From contig NZ_FOFP01000021.1 of assembly GCF_900110925.1 (NCBI RefSeq), positions 47,492 to 87,256 on the forward strand: a DNA stretch of 39,765 nt, in the 5' to 3' direction. Within the stretch, counting starts at the first letter, position 1, and the number at the start of each line of letters is the position of its first letter. A program made the position numbers and the translations under genes. Below are positions 1 to 8,187 of the stretch, piece after piece. A model generated the notes under the pieces. That model ran no database searches and was not told the origin of the DNA. It was given only the letters and a program-made list of their open reading frames with translations. This DNA comes from Pseudomonas cuatrocienegasensis. GTDB taxonomy: Bacteria > Pseudomonadota > Gammaproteobacteria > Pseudomonadales > Pseudomonadaceae.

Positions 1-25
1 CCCCGGAACTCCGCTTTCGCAGCAC

Positions 26-96
26 GTAGCCTGGGTCGAGCGAAGCGACACCCGGGACACTTATCCCCGGGTATCACGCGGCTCAACCCAGGCTAC
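26..96. repeat. Intergenic palindromic repeat, copy 1
   Basis: Arms GTAGCCTGGGT (26-36) and ACCCAGGCTAC (86-96) are exact inverse complements and enclose a loop with an inner CCCGGG...CCCGGG pair. A shorter copy with the same arms lies at 27397-27452. It sits downstream of the c-di-GMP gene, so it could fold in the 3' end of that transcript. Confidence 0.75.
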
Positions 97-141
97 CGAC
101 CTGCACCACTGTGCGATCTGTGTACCAGCGCGCAGGAGCCG

Positions 142-3021
142 CTACGCCAACCGCGCTTGTTCGCGCAGGAGCGCGGCAAAGGCCTCGGCTTCGATAGGCC
201 GGCTGATCAGGTAGCCCTGCAGCTCGTCGCAGCGCTGCTCCTTGAGAAAGTCCATCTGCGCCTGGGTTTCCACGCCCTCGGCCACCACCTTGAGGCCCAG
301 GCTGTGGGCCATGACGATGATCGCGCGGGTGATAGCGGCGTCTTCGCCACCCGCCGCCAGGTCGCGGATAAAACTCTGGTCGATCTTCACGTAATCCACC
401 GGGAAGCGTTTCAGGTAGCTGAGCGAGGAATAGCCAGTGCCGAAGTCGTCGATAGCCAGTTTGACGCCCAGCCCGCGCAGTTGCTGGAAGGTGCTGATGA
501 CATTCTCGACGTTATCCAGCAGCTGGCTTTCGGTCAGTTCCAGTTCCAGCCACTGCGCTGCCAGGTCGGTTTCCTCCAGCACCCGGCGCACCAGGCTGAC
601 CAGATTGCCCTGGCGCAGTTGGTGCACCGACAGGTTGACCGACACGCGAATATCCGCCAGCCCCTGCAATTGCCAGCTGCGCGCCTGCTGACACGCGCGA
701 CGCAGGACGAATTCGCCAATGGCGGCAATCAGCCCGGTTTCCTCGGCCAGACCGATAAACTCGCCCGGCGCTACCAGGCCGCGTTCGGGGTGGCGCCAAC
801 GCACCAGCGCCTCGGCGGCGCTCAGGCGGTCTTCGGTCATGCACAGTTTGGGCTGGTAGAAGACCTCCAGCTGACCTTCGTCGATGGCCTTGCGCAGTTG
901 GGTTTCCAGTTGCAGGCGCTCCAGGGTGCAGGCCTGCAGGTTATCGGTGAAGAACTGGAAGGTATTACCACCCAGGTGCTTGGCGTGCTGCATGGCCATG
1001 TTCGCCTGGCTGATCAGCGAAGCGATTTCCCGGGCGTTATCCGGCAACAAACTGATGCCCAATGAGGCGCTCACCACCAACTCCTGCCCACCGACGATGA
1101 CCGGCAGGCGCAGCGTGTCGAGCAGGCGGCTGGCTGTACGCGCCAGGGCGGAGAGGCTGCCGTAGGCATCGAGCAGCACGGCGAATTCATCACCGGACAG
1201 CCGTGCCAGGGTGTCGGCCTCGGGCAATGCCTGGGTCAGGCGCCGGCTCATTTGCCGCAACAACTCGTCGGCCACGTCGTGACCCAGGCTGTCGTTGAGC
1301 AGCTTGAAACGGTCCAGGTCGATATGCAGCAGCGCAATGCTGCCACCGCGCTGGCGGGCACGCTGGCCGGCGTCGTGCAGGCGCTCGCGGAACAGGCTAC
1401 GGTTGGCCAGGCCGGTCAACTCGTCGTAGTGCGAGAGGTAGCGCAGGCGCTCCTCGGCCGCGCGCCGCGAAGACAGGTCGGCGAAAAAACCGACGACATG
1501 GCTGACGCCGCCGCGGGCATCACGCACCACATTGAGTTGCAGCCACTGCGGGTAGAGTTCGCCGTTCTTGCGGGTCTCCATCAGCTCACCCTGCCAGCTG
1601 CCATGCTGCTCCAGCTCCAGGCGGATCGACTGATACTGGCGCTGGGTCTCAGGCTGGCTGACCAGGCGAATGGCGCGCTGACCAAGGACCTCTTCGCGGC
1701 TGTAGCCGGACAGCGCGCTGAACGCCTGGTTGATCGCCAGCAGGCGGTAGTCGGCATCGAGAATGACGATGCCTTCGCTGGCCGCTTCGAAGACCATCGC
1801 GGCAAGGCGCTGCTGCTCTTCATGCTGCTTGCGCGCACTGATGTCGCGGCGCGTGCCGAGCATACGCCGCACCCGGCCACGGCCATCGCGCTCGACCGCC
1901 CGGCCACGGTCTTCGATCCATACCCAGTGGCCGTCGGCATGGCGCACCCGGTATTCGATCTGGTAACCGTCGCTTTGCCCTTGCATGTGCTCGACCAGCG
2001 CCCGGCGCAGCGCCGGCAGGTCATCAGGATGCAGGCGCGGCTTGAGGTCGCGCAGCATCACCTGTACCGCTTCCGGCGGCAGACCGAACAACTCGTGCAG
2101 GTGGCTGTGGTGCACCTCATCGCTCTGCAGGTCCCAGTCCCACAGGCCCAGTTCGCTGGCCTCCAAGGCAAGGGCCAGACGCGCCTGGCTCTTGCCCAGG
2201 GCATGGGTCGCTTCGTCCAGTTCCAGGGTGCGCTCGGCCACACGCAGCTCCAGTTCGCCGTGGGCCTGGCGCAGCTCGCGCTCGGCACGGCGGCGCTGCT
2301 CCACCTCACGCGCCAGCTCATGGTTGAGGCCTTCGGCCTGCTGCTTGGCAGACTCCAGGTTGGCGATCAGCGCCTGATTCTGGAAGCGCTGCAACAGGCT
2401 GCGCTGCACCAACCGGTGCACCTGCCAGGCCACCACCATCAGGGCCACGAGCAGGATGCAGCCCAGCAAACCCCAGCCACGCAGCAGCGGATCACCGCTG
2501 AACAGCAGGTAGGTGAGGGTCGGCAGCAGACAGGGCAGCGCAAAGGCGAGGAAAGCGGCACGGCTCACCGCATAGGCCACACTGGCCGAGAGAATCGCTG
2601 TGGCAATCAGCCCATAGACCAGCGCCTGCTGGTAGAACACATCACTGGGCACCAGCAGTACCGCGCCAAAGGCCAGGGTCAGCCCCGAGGCGCCGGCGCC
2701 GAGCAGAAAACGCCGGCGCCAGTGCGTGCTGGCCTGGCTACTGGGCGGCGCCGCATTGAAGGCCGAGACCTGGACCAAACGCAGCACCGCCAGCAGCACC
2801 AGCCAGACCAGCCAGCCAATCAGCAGCCAACCGTTATCCGGCCCCCACAGCAGGCAGGCACAGGCCAGGCCGTTGAGCAGCATGAACAGGGTGGGCACAC
2901 GGGAGCCGAGGTACAGCAGGCGCGTGCGTTCAGCCTCGATGTCCGAGGCGAAATGCCGAGCAATGTCGCGCGAAGTGTCCAGTGTCAGCGGAGCAGGGGC
3001 ATCTGCTGATAGAGCGGTCAT
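142..3021 (-). CDS. Membrane-bound PAS-GGDEF-EAL c-di-GMP signalling protein
   Basis: A 959-residue protein predicted to make and/or degrade cyclic-di-GMP at the inner membrane. Residues about 40-210 contain several hydrophobic segments, followed by a charged helical linker (about 215-280). Two PAS-like sensor regions follow (about 285-400 and 410-530), then GGDEF (about 540-695) and EAL (about 710-950). The cyclase signature reads SGDEF instead of GGDEF, a substitution that can be active. The phosphodiesterase residues look intact: EALVRW, NLSVHQL, ELTES, DDFGTGYSS and AEGVET. The EAL half is therefore probably catalytic, and the GGDEF half may be active or regulatory. The ribosome binding site is weak. 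From memory, Pseudomonas aeruginosa carries a similar GGDEF/EAL gene (PA5442) beside uvrD; if so, the 3.0-12.8 kb block has been inserted between them. No partner gene is adjacent. Confidence 0.93.
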   Translation of the reverse strand: MTALSADAPAPLTLDTSRDIARHFASDIEAERTRLLYLGSRVPTLFMLLNGLACACLLWGPDNGWLLIGWLVWLVLLAVLRLVQVSAFNAAPPSSQASTHWRRRFLLGAGASGLTLAFGAVLLVPSDVFYQQALVYGLIATAILSASVAYAVSRAAFLAFALPCLLPTLTYLLFSGDPLLRGWGLLGCILLVALMVVAWQVHRLVQRSLLQRFQNQALIANLESAKQQAEGLNHELAREVEQRRRAERELRQAHGELELRVAERTLELDEATHALGKSQARLALALEASELGLWDWDLQSDEVHHSHLHELFGLPPEAVQVMLRDLKPRLHPDDLPALRRALVEHMQGQSDGYQIEYRVRHADGHWVWIEDRGRAVERDGRGRVRRMLGTRRDISARKQHEEQQRLAAMVFEAASEGIVILDADYRLLAINQAFSALSGYSREEVLGQRAIRLVSQPETQRQYQSIRLELEQHGSWQGELMETRKNGELYPQWLQLNVVRDARGGVSHVVGFFADLSSRRAAEERLRYLSHYDELTGLANRSLFRERLHDAGQRARQRGGSIALLHIDLDRFKLLNDSLGHDVADELLRQMSRRLTQALPEADTLARLSGDEFAVLLDAYGSLSALARTASRLLDTLRLPVIVGGQELVVSASLGISLLPDNAREIASLISQANMAMQHAKHLGGNTFQFFTDNLQACTLERLQLETQLRKAIDEGQLEVFYQPKLCMTEDRLSAAEALVRWRHPERGLVAPGEFIGLAEETGLIAAIGEFVLRRACQQARSWQLQGLADIRVSVNLSVHQLRQGNLVSLVRRVLEETDLAAQWLELELTESQLLDNVENVISTFQQLRGLGVKLAIDDFGTGYSSLSYLKRFPVDYVKIDQSFIRDLAAGGEDAAITRAIIVMAHSLGLKVVAEGVETQAQMDFLKEQRCDELQGYLISRPIEAEAFAALLREQARLA

Positions 3022-3616
3022 AGGCGATATTCTTATTCGAGGGTGCCTAAAGTCGGCGCAGCATACCCCACGAAAACCCGTCGCCCAACTGTCTGGCGTG
3101 GGGTTTTGCGCAGTTTTCGGGGCAACGTCTGGCAGGCATGGACGATGCGGCCGAGCCTGCCTGGATGACTGGCCGGTCGTCCGGTTTTCTCCACGTCCTA
3201 CGAGCGGGTAGCGCTGCTCAGGGTCATATCGCCTCCAGACACCGCGCGCAAGTCGCCGCCAGCACTCAGCTCGCTGCCGATGACGCTGTCCGGCATGGCT
3301 TCGACTGTCTTGCCGCCACCTCTGCGCTTGGCATCAAAGTGGTACTCGTTGGTGGCCGAGGCAATGGCAACGCAGGTAGTTTTTCAGCGGCCTGGCAAGG
3401 GGCTTCGGTGCTTTTTCGGCAAGCCCAGCCATGACATCGCGGGAGAAGACCGGGATAGACGCTGTTCCCAGCATGGATGCAGGCAGTTTCGTCTGTAATT
3501 CAACGCCAGGAAGCGTCCTACGCGCATTGAGCGACAGCAACATATAGTCGGCCGCTAAGACTACCCGACTCTTACGAACGACCCAGAATTCCACTGAGCT
3601 CAAGTATCCAATACCT
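3022..3616. other. Gene-poor spacer between the c-di-GMP gene and the LysR gene
   Basis: About 595 bases without a convincing intact gene. The only coding-like signal is the minus-strand haemagglutinin-type fragment listed separately (about 3198-3400). An inverted pair CCCCACG...CGTGGGG near 3066-3103 could be a terminator or promoter-proximal hairpin. Short open frames here do not look like known families. Confidence 0.6.
3198..3400 (-). pseudogene. Remnant of a filamentous haemagglutinin/CdiA-type exoprotein
   Basis: Reading the minus strand into the TAG at 3198-3200 gives a frame of about 60 residues containing ASATNEYHFDAK, then GGGKTVE, then IGSELSAGGDLRAVSGGD and MTLSSATRS. The 'GS.LSAGGDL....GGD.TL' periodicity is typical of the beta-helical repeats of two-partner-secretion exoproteins (FhaB/CdiA, haemagglutinin repeats). 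An in-frame TGA precedes the similarity at about 3381-3383. No start codon, signal sequence, TpsB transporter or toxin tip is nearby, so it cannot be a working gene. I read it as a scar of a deleted exoprotein locus. The call is by eye; a chance low-complexity match is possible. Confidence 0.5.
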
Positions 3617-4519
3617 CTAATCCAGCTCCTGACATAACATTTCGAGAAAGGCAGCAACGCCCTTGGGCAATGTACGCCCGGCCAGGGTTTGCACCTCAAT
3701 GGTTCGCGAGCTCATCTCGCGATCCTTGACGGGCAGCACCGCCAGGCGCTCGCGATAGCTGTGGTGACGCACGGAGAGTTCGCCGAACAGGGTTACGCCG
3801 CCACCACTGGCGGAAAAGGCGATCAGGGCATTGACGTAGTTGCTGACCAGCACAGGCTCTATCAACAACCCCTGACGACTGCAGGCGATGTCGAACAGGT
3901 TGCGCAGGTTGGTGTTCTCCTGCGGCAGACCGAGCGGATAGCCTGCCAGTTGCGCAAGCGTGACTTGACGCTTGGACGCCAACGGGTGGTCGATGCTCAT
4001 CACCGCATGCACCGGCGCCATGATGCGTTTTTCCACGCGAATGCCGCGCATCGGCGGGGGAGTCAGGGTCAGGCCGATATCCGCAACGCCCTCCTGCACT
4101 CGTCGGGTGACATTACTGTTGGAGCAGGCGATCAATTCAAAGTGGATACCGCTGTAGCGCTCACGGAAGCGGCTGATCAGCTGTGGTAGGAAATAGGTCG
4201 CCAGGCCCTCGATGCTGGCGATGCGTACCATGCCTTTCTGAATGCCCTCCAGCCCGGTGATCTCGTTGACCACTCGCAATGCCTCCAGGCGCGCCTTGCG
4301 CGCATGGTCGGCGAGCAACTCGCCCGAGGCAGACAGACGCATGCCGGTCTTGGTGCGCTCGAAGAGCTGGGATCCCAGTTCCGCCTCGAGCCTGGCGATC
4401 TGCCGGCTGACGGCAGAAGGGGCGACGTGCAACTGCACCGAGGCCTTGTTGATCGAGCCATATCGCACCACCGCCAGGAAGTAGCGTAGCGCACTGTCCA
4501 CCAACACCCGTTCAGTCAT
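3617..4519 (-). CDS. LysR-family transcriptional regulator
   Basis: A 300-residue LysR-type regulator. The N-terminal winged helix-turn-helix is clear (residues about 8-65, with AVVRYGSINKAS and APSAVSRQIARLE), followed by a type-2 periplasmic-binding-like effector domain. I chose ATG 4519 because it has a GGGAG ribosome binding site at good spacing and begins with the usual short LysR N terminus; an upstream ATG at 4564 would cross a dyad at 4547-4567 and lacks support. It is transcribed divergently from the ABC-transporter/amidase/dsdA genes and is their likely regulator. In E. coli D-serine catabolism is also controlled by a LysR protein (DsdC), but I cannot show orthology here. The inducer is unknown. 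Confidence 0.93.
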   Translation of the reverse strand: MTERVLVDSALRYFLAVVRYGSINKASVQLHVAPSAVSRQIARLEAELGSQLFERTKTGMRLSASGELLADHARKARLEALRVVNEITGLEGIQKGMVRIASIEGLATYFLPQLISRFRERYSGIHFELIACSNSNVTRRVQEGVADIGLTLTPPPMRGIRVEKRIMAPVHAVMSIDHPLASKRQVTLAQLAGYPLGLPQENTNLRNLFDIACSRQGLLIEPVLVSNYVNALIAFSASGGGVTLFGELSVRHHSYRERLAVLPVKDREMSSRTIEVQTLAGRTLPKGVAAFLEMLCQELD

Positions 4520-4546
4520 TTTCTGGCTCCCAAGGAGTCGTCCCGT

Positions 4547-4567
4547 GTATTGCCGTAATGGCAATAC
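4547..4567. promoter_or_regulatory. Probable LysR-type operator (T-N11-A dyad)
   Basis: GTATTGCC (4547-4554) and GGCAATAC (4560-4567) are perfect 8-bp inverted arms around a 5-base centre. The inner part fits the LysR consensus T-N11-A. It lies 27 bp upstream of the regulator start and about 125 bp upstream of the binding-protein start, where autoregulation plus divergent activation is usual. Confidence 0.65.
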
Positions 4568-4690
4568 CTCCTTCTAAAAATGCATCTAACGACATGATTG
4601 GCACGAGCGCTAGTATCGAACCCGACCCATGAGTCATTGCGGCCCTCGAGCCCGACTCGCCACCGAAGACCAGTTGAAGGGGACCATACA

Positions 4691-6298
4691 ATGCACGAGT
4701 CGACCGTCACGCGCCGCACGTCACGAAGCCACAAGCTGTTCGCCATGCTGGCAATCGCCGGCAGCCTGTCGCTGACCGCGCAGGCCCAGGCCGAAACCAC
4801 CGTGCATGCCGTCATGCATGCGGCACTGCGAGCACTGGATCCGGTCGCCAGTAGCGCCACCATCGCGCGCAACTACGGCTACATGGTCTACGACACCCTG
4901 ATCGGCCTGGACGGCAACAACCAGCTGCAGCCGCAGATGGCTGACTGGACGGTTTCCGACGATGGCCTGAGCTACACCTTCACCCTGCGCGACGGCCTGC
5001 TCTGGCACGACGGCACACCAGTGACCTCGCGTGACTGCGTGGCTTCGCTCAAGCGCTGGGGGGTGTTCGATACCGGTGGCAAGTTGCTGATGGCCAACGT
5101 CGACAGCCTGCAAGCGGTCAACGACAAGCAGTTCGTGCTCAAGCTCGCACGCCCCTTCGGTGACGTGCTCGAACTGATCGCCAAACCCTCGTCGGTGGCC
5201 CCCTTCATCATGCCCGAGCAAGTCGCCTCGGCCGCGCCGGGCGAGCCGCTGGCCAACCATATCGGTTCCGGGCCGTTCCGCTTCGTCGATGCCGAATTCC
5301 AACCGGGCGTGAAGGCGGTGTTCGAGAAATTCGCCGACTACCAACCGCGCAGCGAAGCGCCCAGCGGCACCGCCGGCAGCAAGCAGGTCTATGTCGACCG
5401 CGTCGAGTGGATCAACATGCCGGACATGCAGACCACGGTGAACGCCATCAACAGCGGCGATATCGACTACATCGAGCGCACACCCTTCGATCTGTTGCCG
5501 CTGCTCGAGGGCAACCCCGAGATCACCAGCGAAGTGCTCGACAAACTCGGCATGCAGACCCTGGGACGCATGAACTTCCTGCAACCACCGTTCGACGACC
5601 TACGAATCCGCCGAGCCGCGTTGCTGGCGATCAAGCAGAAGGACGTACTCGCCGCACTGGTCGGCGACCCGCGTTACTACCAGCTGTGCGGATCGGTGTT
5701 CGGCTGCAACACCGCGCAAAGCAGCGAAGTAGGCGCCGAAACGCTGATCAAGGACGGCGACCTCGGCGAAGCTCAGCGCCTACTCAAGGAGGCCGGCTAC
5801 CAGAACACCCCGGTGGTCATCCTGCAGCCCTCCGATGTCGGCACCCTGGCGCCGCAACCCATGGTCGTGGCCCAGCAACTGCGCAAGGCCGGCTTCAATG
5901 TCGAGCTCAAGCAGATGGACTGGCAAACCCTGGTCAGCCAACGCGCCAGCAAGAAGTCTCCGGCCGAGGGTGGCTGGAACATGATGTTCACCAACTTCGC
6001 GGTGGACAGCATCTGGAGCCCGGCGGTGAACCCGACGCTGATCGCCACCGGCAACGATGACGCCTGGTTCGGCTGGCCGAAGGACGAGCGCATGGAGCAA
6101 CTGCGCAGCGAGTTCTCCCTGTCCACCGACCCGGCGCAGCGCAAGTCGCTGTCCGCAGCCGTACAGAAAGAGGCGATGGATCAGGTGATCGTGGTTCCGT
6201 TGGGTCAGTTCCAGAACGTCACCAGCTGGCGCAATGAGCTCAGCGATATCGTCCAGGGCACGGTTACCGCCTTCTGGGGCATGAAAAAAGCCGACTAG
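4691..6298 (+). CDS. ABC transporter substrate-binding protein, family 5 (Dpp/Opp type)
   Basis: A 535-residue periplasmic binding protein that should deliver a peptide-like or other polar ligand to the permeases encoded downstream. ATG 4691 is preceded by AAGGGGA and starts a typical signal peptide: basic N region, LFAMLAIAGSLSL core, and a probable signal peptidase site after AQAQA. The mature protein has family-5 features: LDP near the N terminus, YDTLIGLD, and LRDGLLWHDGTPVTS. Length matches the family. It is the first gene of a co-directional run ending with dsdA and is followed by a strong hairpin before the permease gene. The ligand cannot be read from sequence; the amidase and DsdA downstream suggest a compound releasing D-serine. 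Confidence 0.93.
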   Translation: MHESTVTRRTSRSHKLFAMLAIAGSLSLTAQAQAETTVHAVMHAALRALDPVASSATIARNYGYMVYDTLIGLDGNNQLQPQMADWTVSDDGLSYTFTLRDGLLWHDGTPVTSRDCVASLKRWGVFDTGGKLLMANVDSLQAVNDKQFVLKLARPFGDVLELIAKPSSVAPFIMPEQVASAAPGEPLANHIGSGPFRFVDAEFQPGVKAVFEKFADYQPRSEAPSGTAGSKQVYVDRVEWINMPDMQTTVNAINSGDIDYIERTPFDLLPLLEGNPEITSEVLDKLGMQTLGRMNFLQPPFDDLRIRRAALLAIKQKDVLAALVGDPRYYQLCGSVFGCNTAQSSEVGAETLIKDGDLGEAQRLLKEAGYQNTPVVILQPSDVGTLAPQPMVVAQQLRKAGFNVELKQMDWQTLVSQRASKKSPAEGGWNMMFTNFAVDSIWSPAVNPTLIATGNDDAWFGWPKDERMEQLRSEFSLSTDPAQRKSLSAAVQKEAMDQVIVVPLGQFQNVTSWRNELSDIVQGTVTAFWGMKKAD

Positions 6299-6308
6299 AG
6301 CAACAGGT

Positions 6309-6322
6309 GCCCCGCGCGGGGC
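6309..6322 (+). other. Intercistronic GC hairpin between binding protein and permease
   Basis: GCCCCGCGCGGGGC is a perfect 14-base palindrome 10 bases after the binding-protein stop. No T-run follows, so it is more likely a 3' stabiliser or processing/attenuation stem than a full terminator, allowing more binding protein than membrane subunit. Confidence 0.5.
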
Positions 6323-6356
6323 GCCCATGCTTGCATGCACCCTCCGGGAGATTCCC

Positions 6357-7298
6357 ATGTTCAGTTACTTCATCCGCCGCCTACTGACCGCCATCCCGGT
6401 CATGCTGGTGGTGGCGCTCAGCGTGTTCCTGCTGCTGCGCCTGTCACCCGGTGATCCGGCGACCATCATCGCCGGCGACATGGCCAACCCCGAGCAGGTG
6501 GCCAACATCCGTCGCGCCCTGGGTCTGGACGAACCGATCCTGACGCAGTTCCTGCTCTGGATCGGCAACCTGCTGCAAGGCGATCTCGGCACCTCGCTGA
6601 TCTCGCAGACCACAGTGTCATCGATGATCGCTCAGCGTCTGGAGCCCACCGTCAGCCTGGCCCTGGCGGCCATCCTGATCACCGTGCTGATCGCCGTACC
6701 GCTGGGTGTAATCGCCGCCTGGCGTCAGGGCAGCTGGATCGACAATCTGGTGATGTCCGTCTCGGTGGTGGGTTTCTCGGTGCCGGTATTCGTCATCGCC
6801 TACCTGCTGATCCAGGTGTTCGCCATCGAACTGCGCTGGCTGCCGGTGCAGGGCTTTCGCGGCCTTGACAAGGGCTTGGGCGAGTTCCTCTCGCGGCTGA
6901 TCCTGCCGGCGCTGACGCTGTCGTCGGTGTACATCGCGCTGATCGCCCGCATGACCCGCGCCAGCATGCTCGAAGTGCTGCGTGAGGATTACATCCGCAC
7001 CGCTCGCGCCAAGGGTCTCAGCCAGCGCGTGGTGCTGTTCCGCCATGCCCTGCGCAATGCCGCCGTGCCGATTCTCACCGTGGTCGGCGCAGGCTTCGCC
7101 ATGATGGTGTCCGGCGTGGTGGTCACCGAGAGCGTGTTCAACATCCCCGGCCTCGGCCGCCTGATCGTGGATGCCGTACTGGCCCGCGACTACCCGGTGA
7201 TCCAGGCGCTGATCCTGCTCACCGCCGGCCTCTACGTGGTCATCAACCTGCTGATCGACCTGTCCTACGCGATCACCGACCCGAGGATCCGCTACTGA
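6357..7298 (+). CDS. ABC transporter permease, DppB/OppB type
   Basis: A 313-residue inner-membrane permease of the binding-protein-dependent family. It opens with FSYFIRRLLTAIPVMLVV, followed by LRLSPGDPA, which is characteristic of DppB/OppB/GsiC proteins. About six hydrophobic segments are visible, and the cytoplasmic coupling loop (EAA-like) appears as RTARAKGLSQRVVLFRHALRNA. I place the start at ATG 6357, with GGGAG just upstream; the frame also has an ATG 30 bases earlier that adds an unlikely leader. The stop overlaps the next gene's ATG (TGATG at 7296-7300), indicating translational coupling to the second permease. Confidence 0.95.
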   Translation: MFSYFIRRLLTAIPVMLVVALSVFLLLRLSPGDPATIIAGDMANPEQVANIRRALGLDEPILTQFLLWIGNLLQGDLGTSLISQTTVSSMIAQRLEPTVSLALAAILITVLIAVPLGVIAAWRQGSWIDNLVMSVSVVGFSVPVFVIAYLLIQVFAIELRWLPVQGFRGLDKGLGEFLSRLILPALTLSSVYIALIARMTRASMLEVLREDYIRTARAKGLSQRVVLFRHALRNAAVPILTVVGAGFAMMVSGVVVTESVFNIPGLGRLIVDAVLARDYPVIQALILLTAGLYVVINLLIDLSYAITDPRIRY

Positions 7299-8185
7299 TG
7301 AGCCAGACCCCCTATTCACCGCTCAGCGGTGCGCGGACCCTGCCGCGCCTGCTTAGCGGGATCAGCCGCAAGCGCCCACGCGGCGCCACGCTGGTGGCCG
7401 CTATCGTGCTGCTGTTGATCGTGGCGATGGCGATCTTCGCCCCCTGGCTAACCCAGCACGACCCCAGTGAAATCGCCCCGGCGCAGCGCCTGCAAGGCAT
7501 GAGCGCGGAACACTGGCTGGGCACCGATGCCTACGGCCGCGACCTCTTCGCCCGGGTGATCTACGGCGCCCAGGTGTCGCTGACGGTCGGTGTCGGCGTC
7601 GCCCTGGCCACGCTTCTGGTGGGCCTTCCCCTGGGCTTGCTGGCGGGTTACTTCCGCAGCATCGATGCCGTGTTGATGCGCTTCATGGACGGCCTGATGG
7701 CCATTCCCGGGATTCTCGCGGCAATCGCCATCGTCTCGCTGACCAGTGCCAACCTGTGGACGCTGATGATCGCCATCATGATTCCGGAGATTCCCCAGGT
7801 GGTGCGGCTGATCCGCTCACAGGTGCTGTCGATCCGCGAAGAGGCCTATGTCGAGGCCGCGCAACTGATGGGCACACCGACGCTGACCATCATCTGGCGC
7901 CACCTGATGCCTAACACCCTGGCGCCGCTGATCGTGCAGTGCACCTACATCTGCGCGGCGGCGATCCTCACCGAGGCCACCCTGTCGTTCCTTGGTGTCG
8001 GCCTGAGTTCGGAGACGCCGACCTGGGGCAACATCATGGCCGACGGACGCACCTTCTTTCAGCTCAAGCCGTCGCTGATTTTCTGGGCCGGTCTGCTGCT
8101 ATCGCTGTGCATTCTGTCGATCAACCTGCTCGGTGACGCGGCGCGCGACGCCCTCGATCCGAAGATGCAGCGCCGGGAGGGCTGA
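7298..8185 (+). CDS. ABC transporter permease, DppC/OppC type
   Basis: A 295-residue second permease. An N-terminal cytoplasmic basic stretch leads into a membrane helix (ATLVAAIVLLLIVAMAIFAPW). The motifs HWLGTDAYGRDLFARVIYGA and the coupling loop YVEAAQLMGTPTLTIIWRHLMPN are diagnostic of the DppC/OppC/GsiD branch. Its ATG overlaps the stop of the first permease and its stop is two bases before the ATPase gene, so the membrane and ATPase parts are made from one tightly coupled message. Confidence 0.95.
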   Translation: MSQTPYSPLSGARTLPRLLSGISRKRPRGATLVAAIVLLLIVAMAIFAPWLTQHDPSEIAPAQRLQGMSAEHWLGTDAYGRDLFARVIYGAQVSLTVGVGVALATLLVGLPLGLLAGYFRSIDAVLMRFMDGLMAIPGILAAIAIVSLTSANLWTLMIAIMIPEIPQVVRLIRSQVLSIREEAYVEAAQLMGTPTLTIIWRHLMPNTLAPLIVQCTYICAAAILTEATLSFLGVGLSSETPTWGNIMADGRTFFQLKPSLIFWAGLLLSLCILSINLLGDAARDALDPKMQRREG

Positions 8186-8187
8186 AC

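Noticed and set aside
1252..3009. Long plus-strand open frame opposite the GGDEF-EAL gene
   Set aside because: It is a shadow of a gene with clear domain motifs on the minus strand; the Gln/His/Ala-rich translation is typical of antisense frames in GC-rich DNA.
3334..3699. 121-codon minus-strand frame entering the LysR gene
   Set aside because: It overlaps the end of the LysR gene in another frame, has no ribosome binding site and no recognisable motif.
4596..4616. Possible sigma-54 promoter (TTGGCACGAGCGC) before the binding-protein gene
   Set aside because: The -24 part fits, but the GC at the -12 position is missing at the required spacing.
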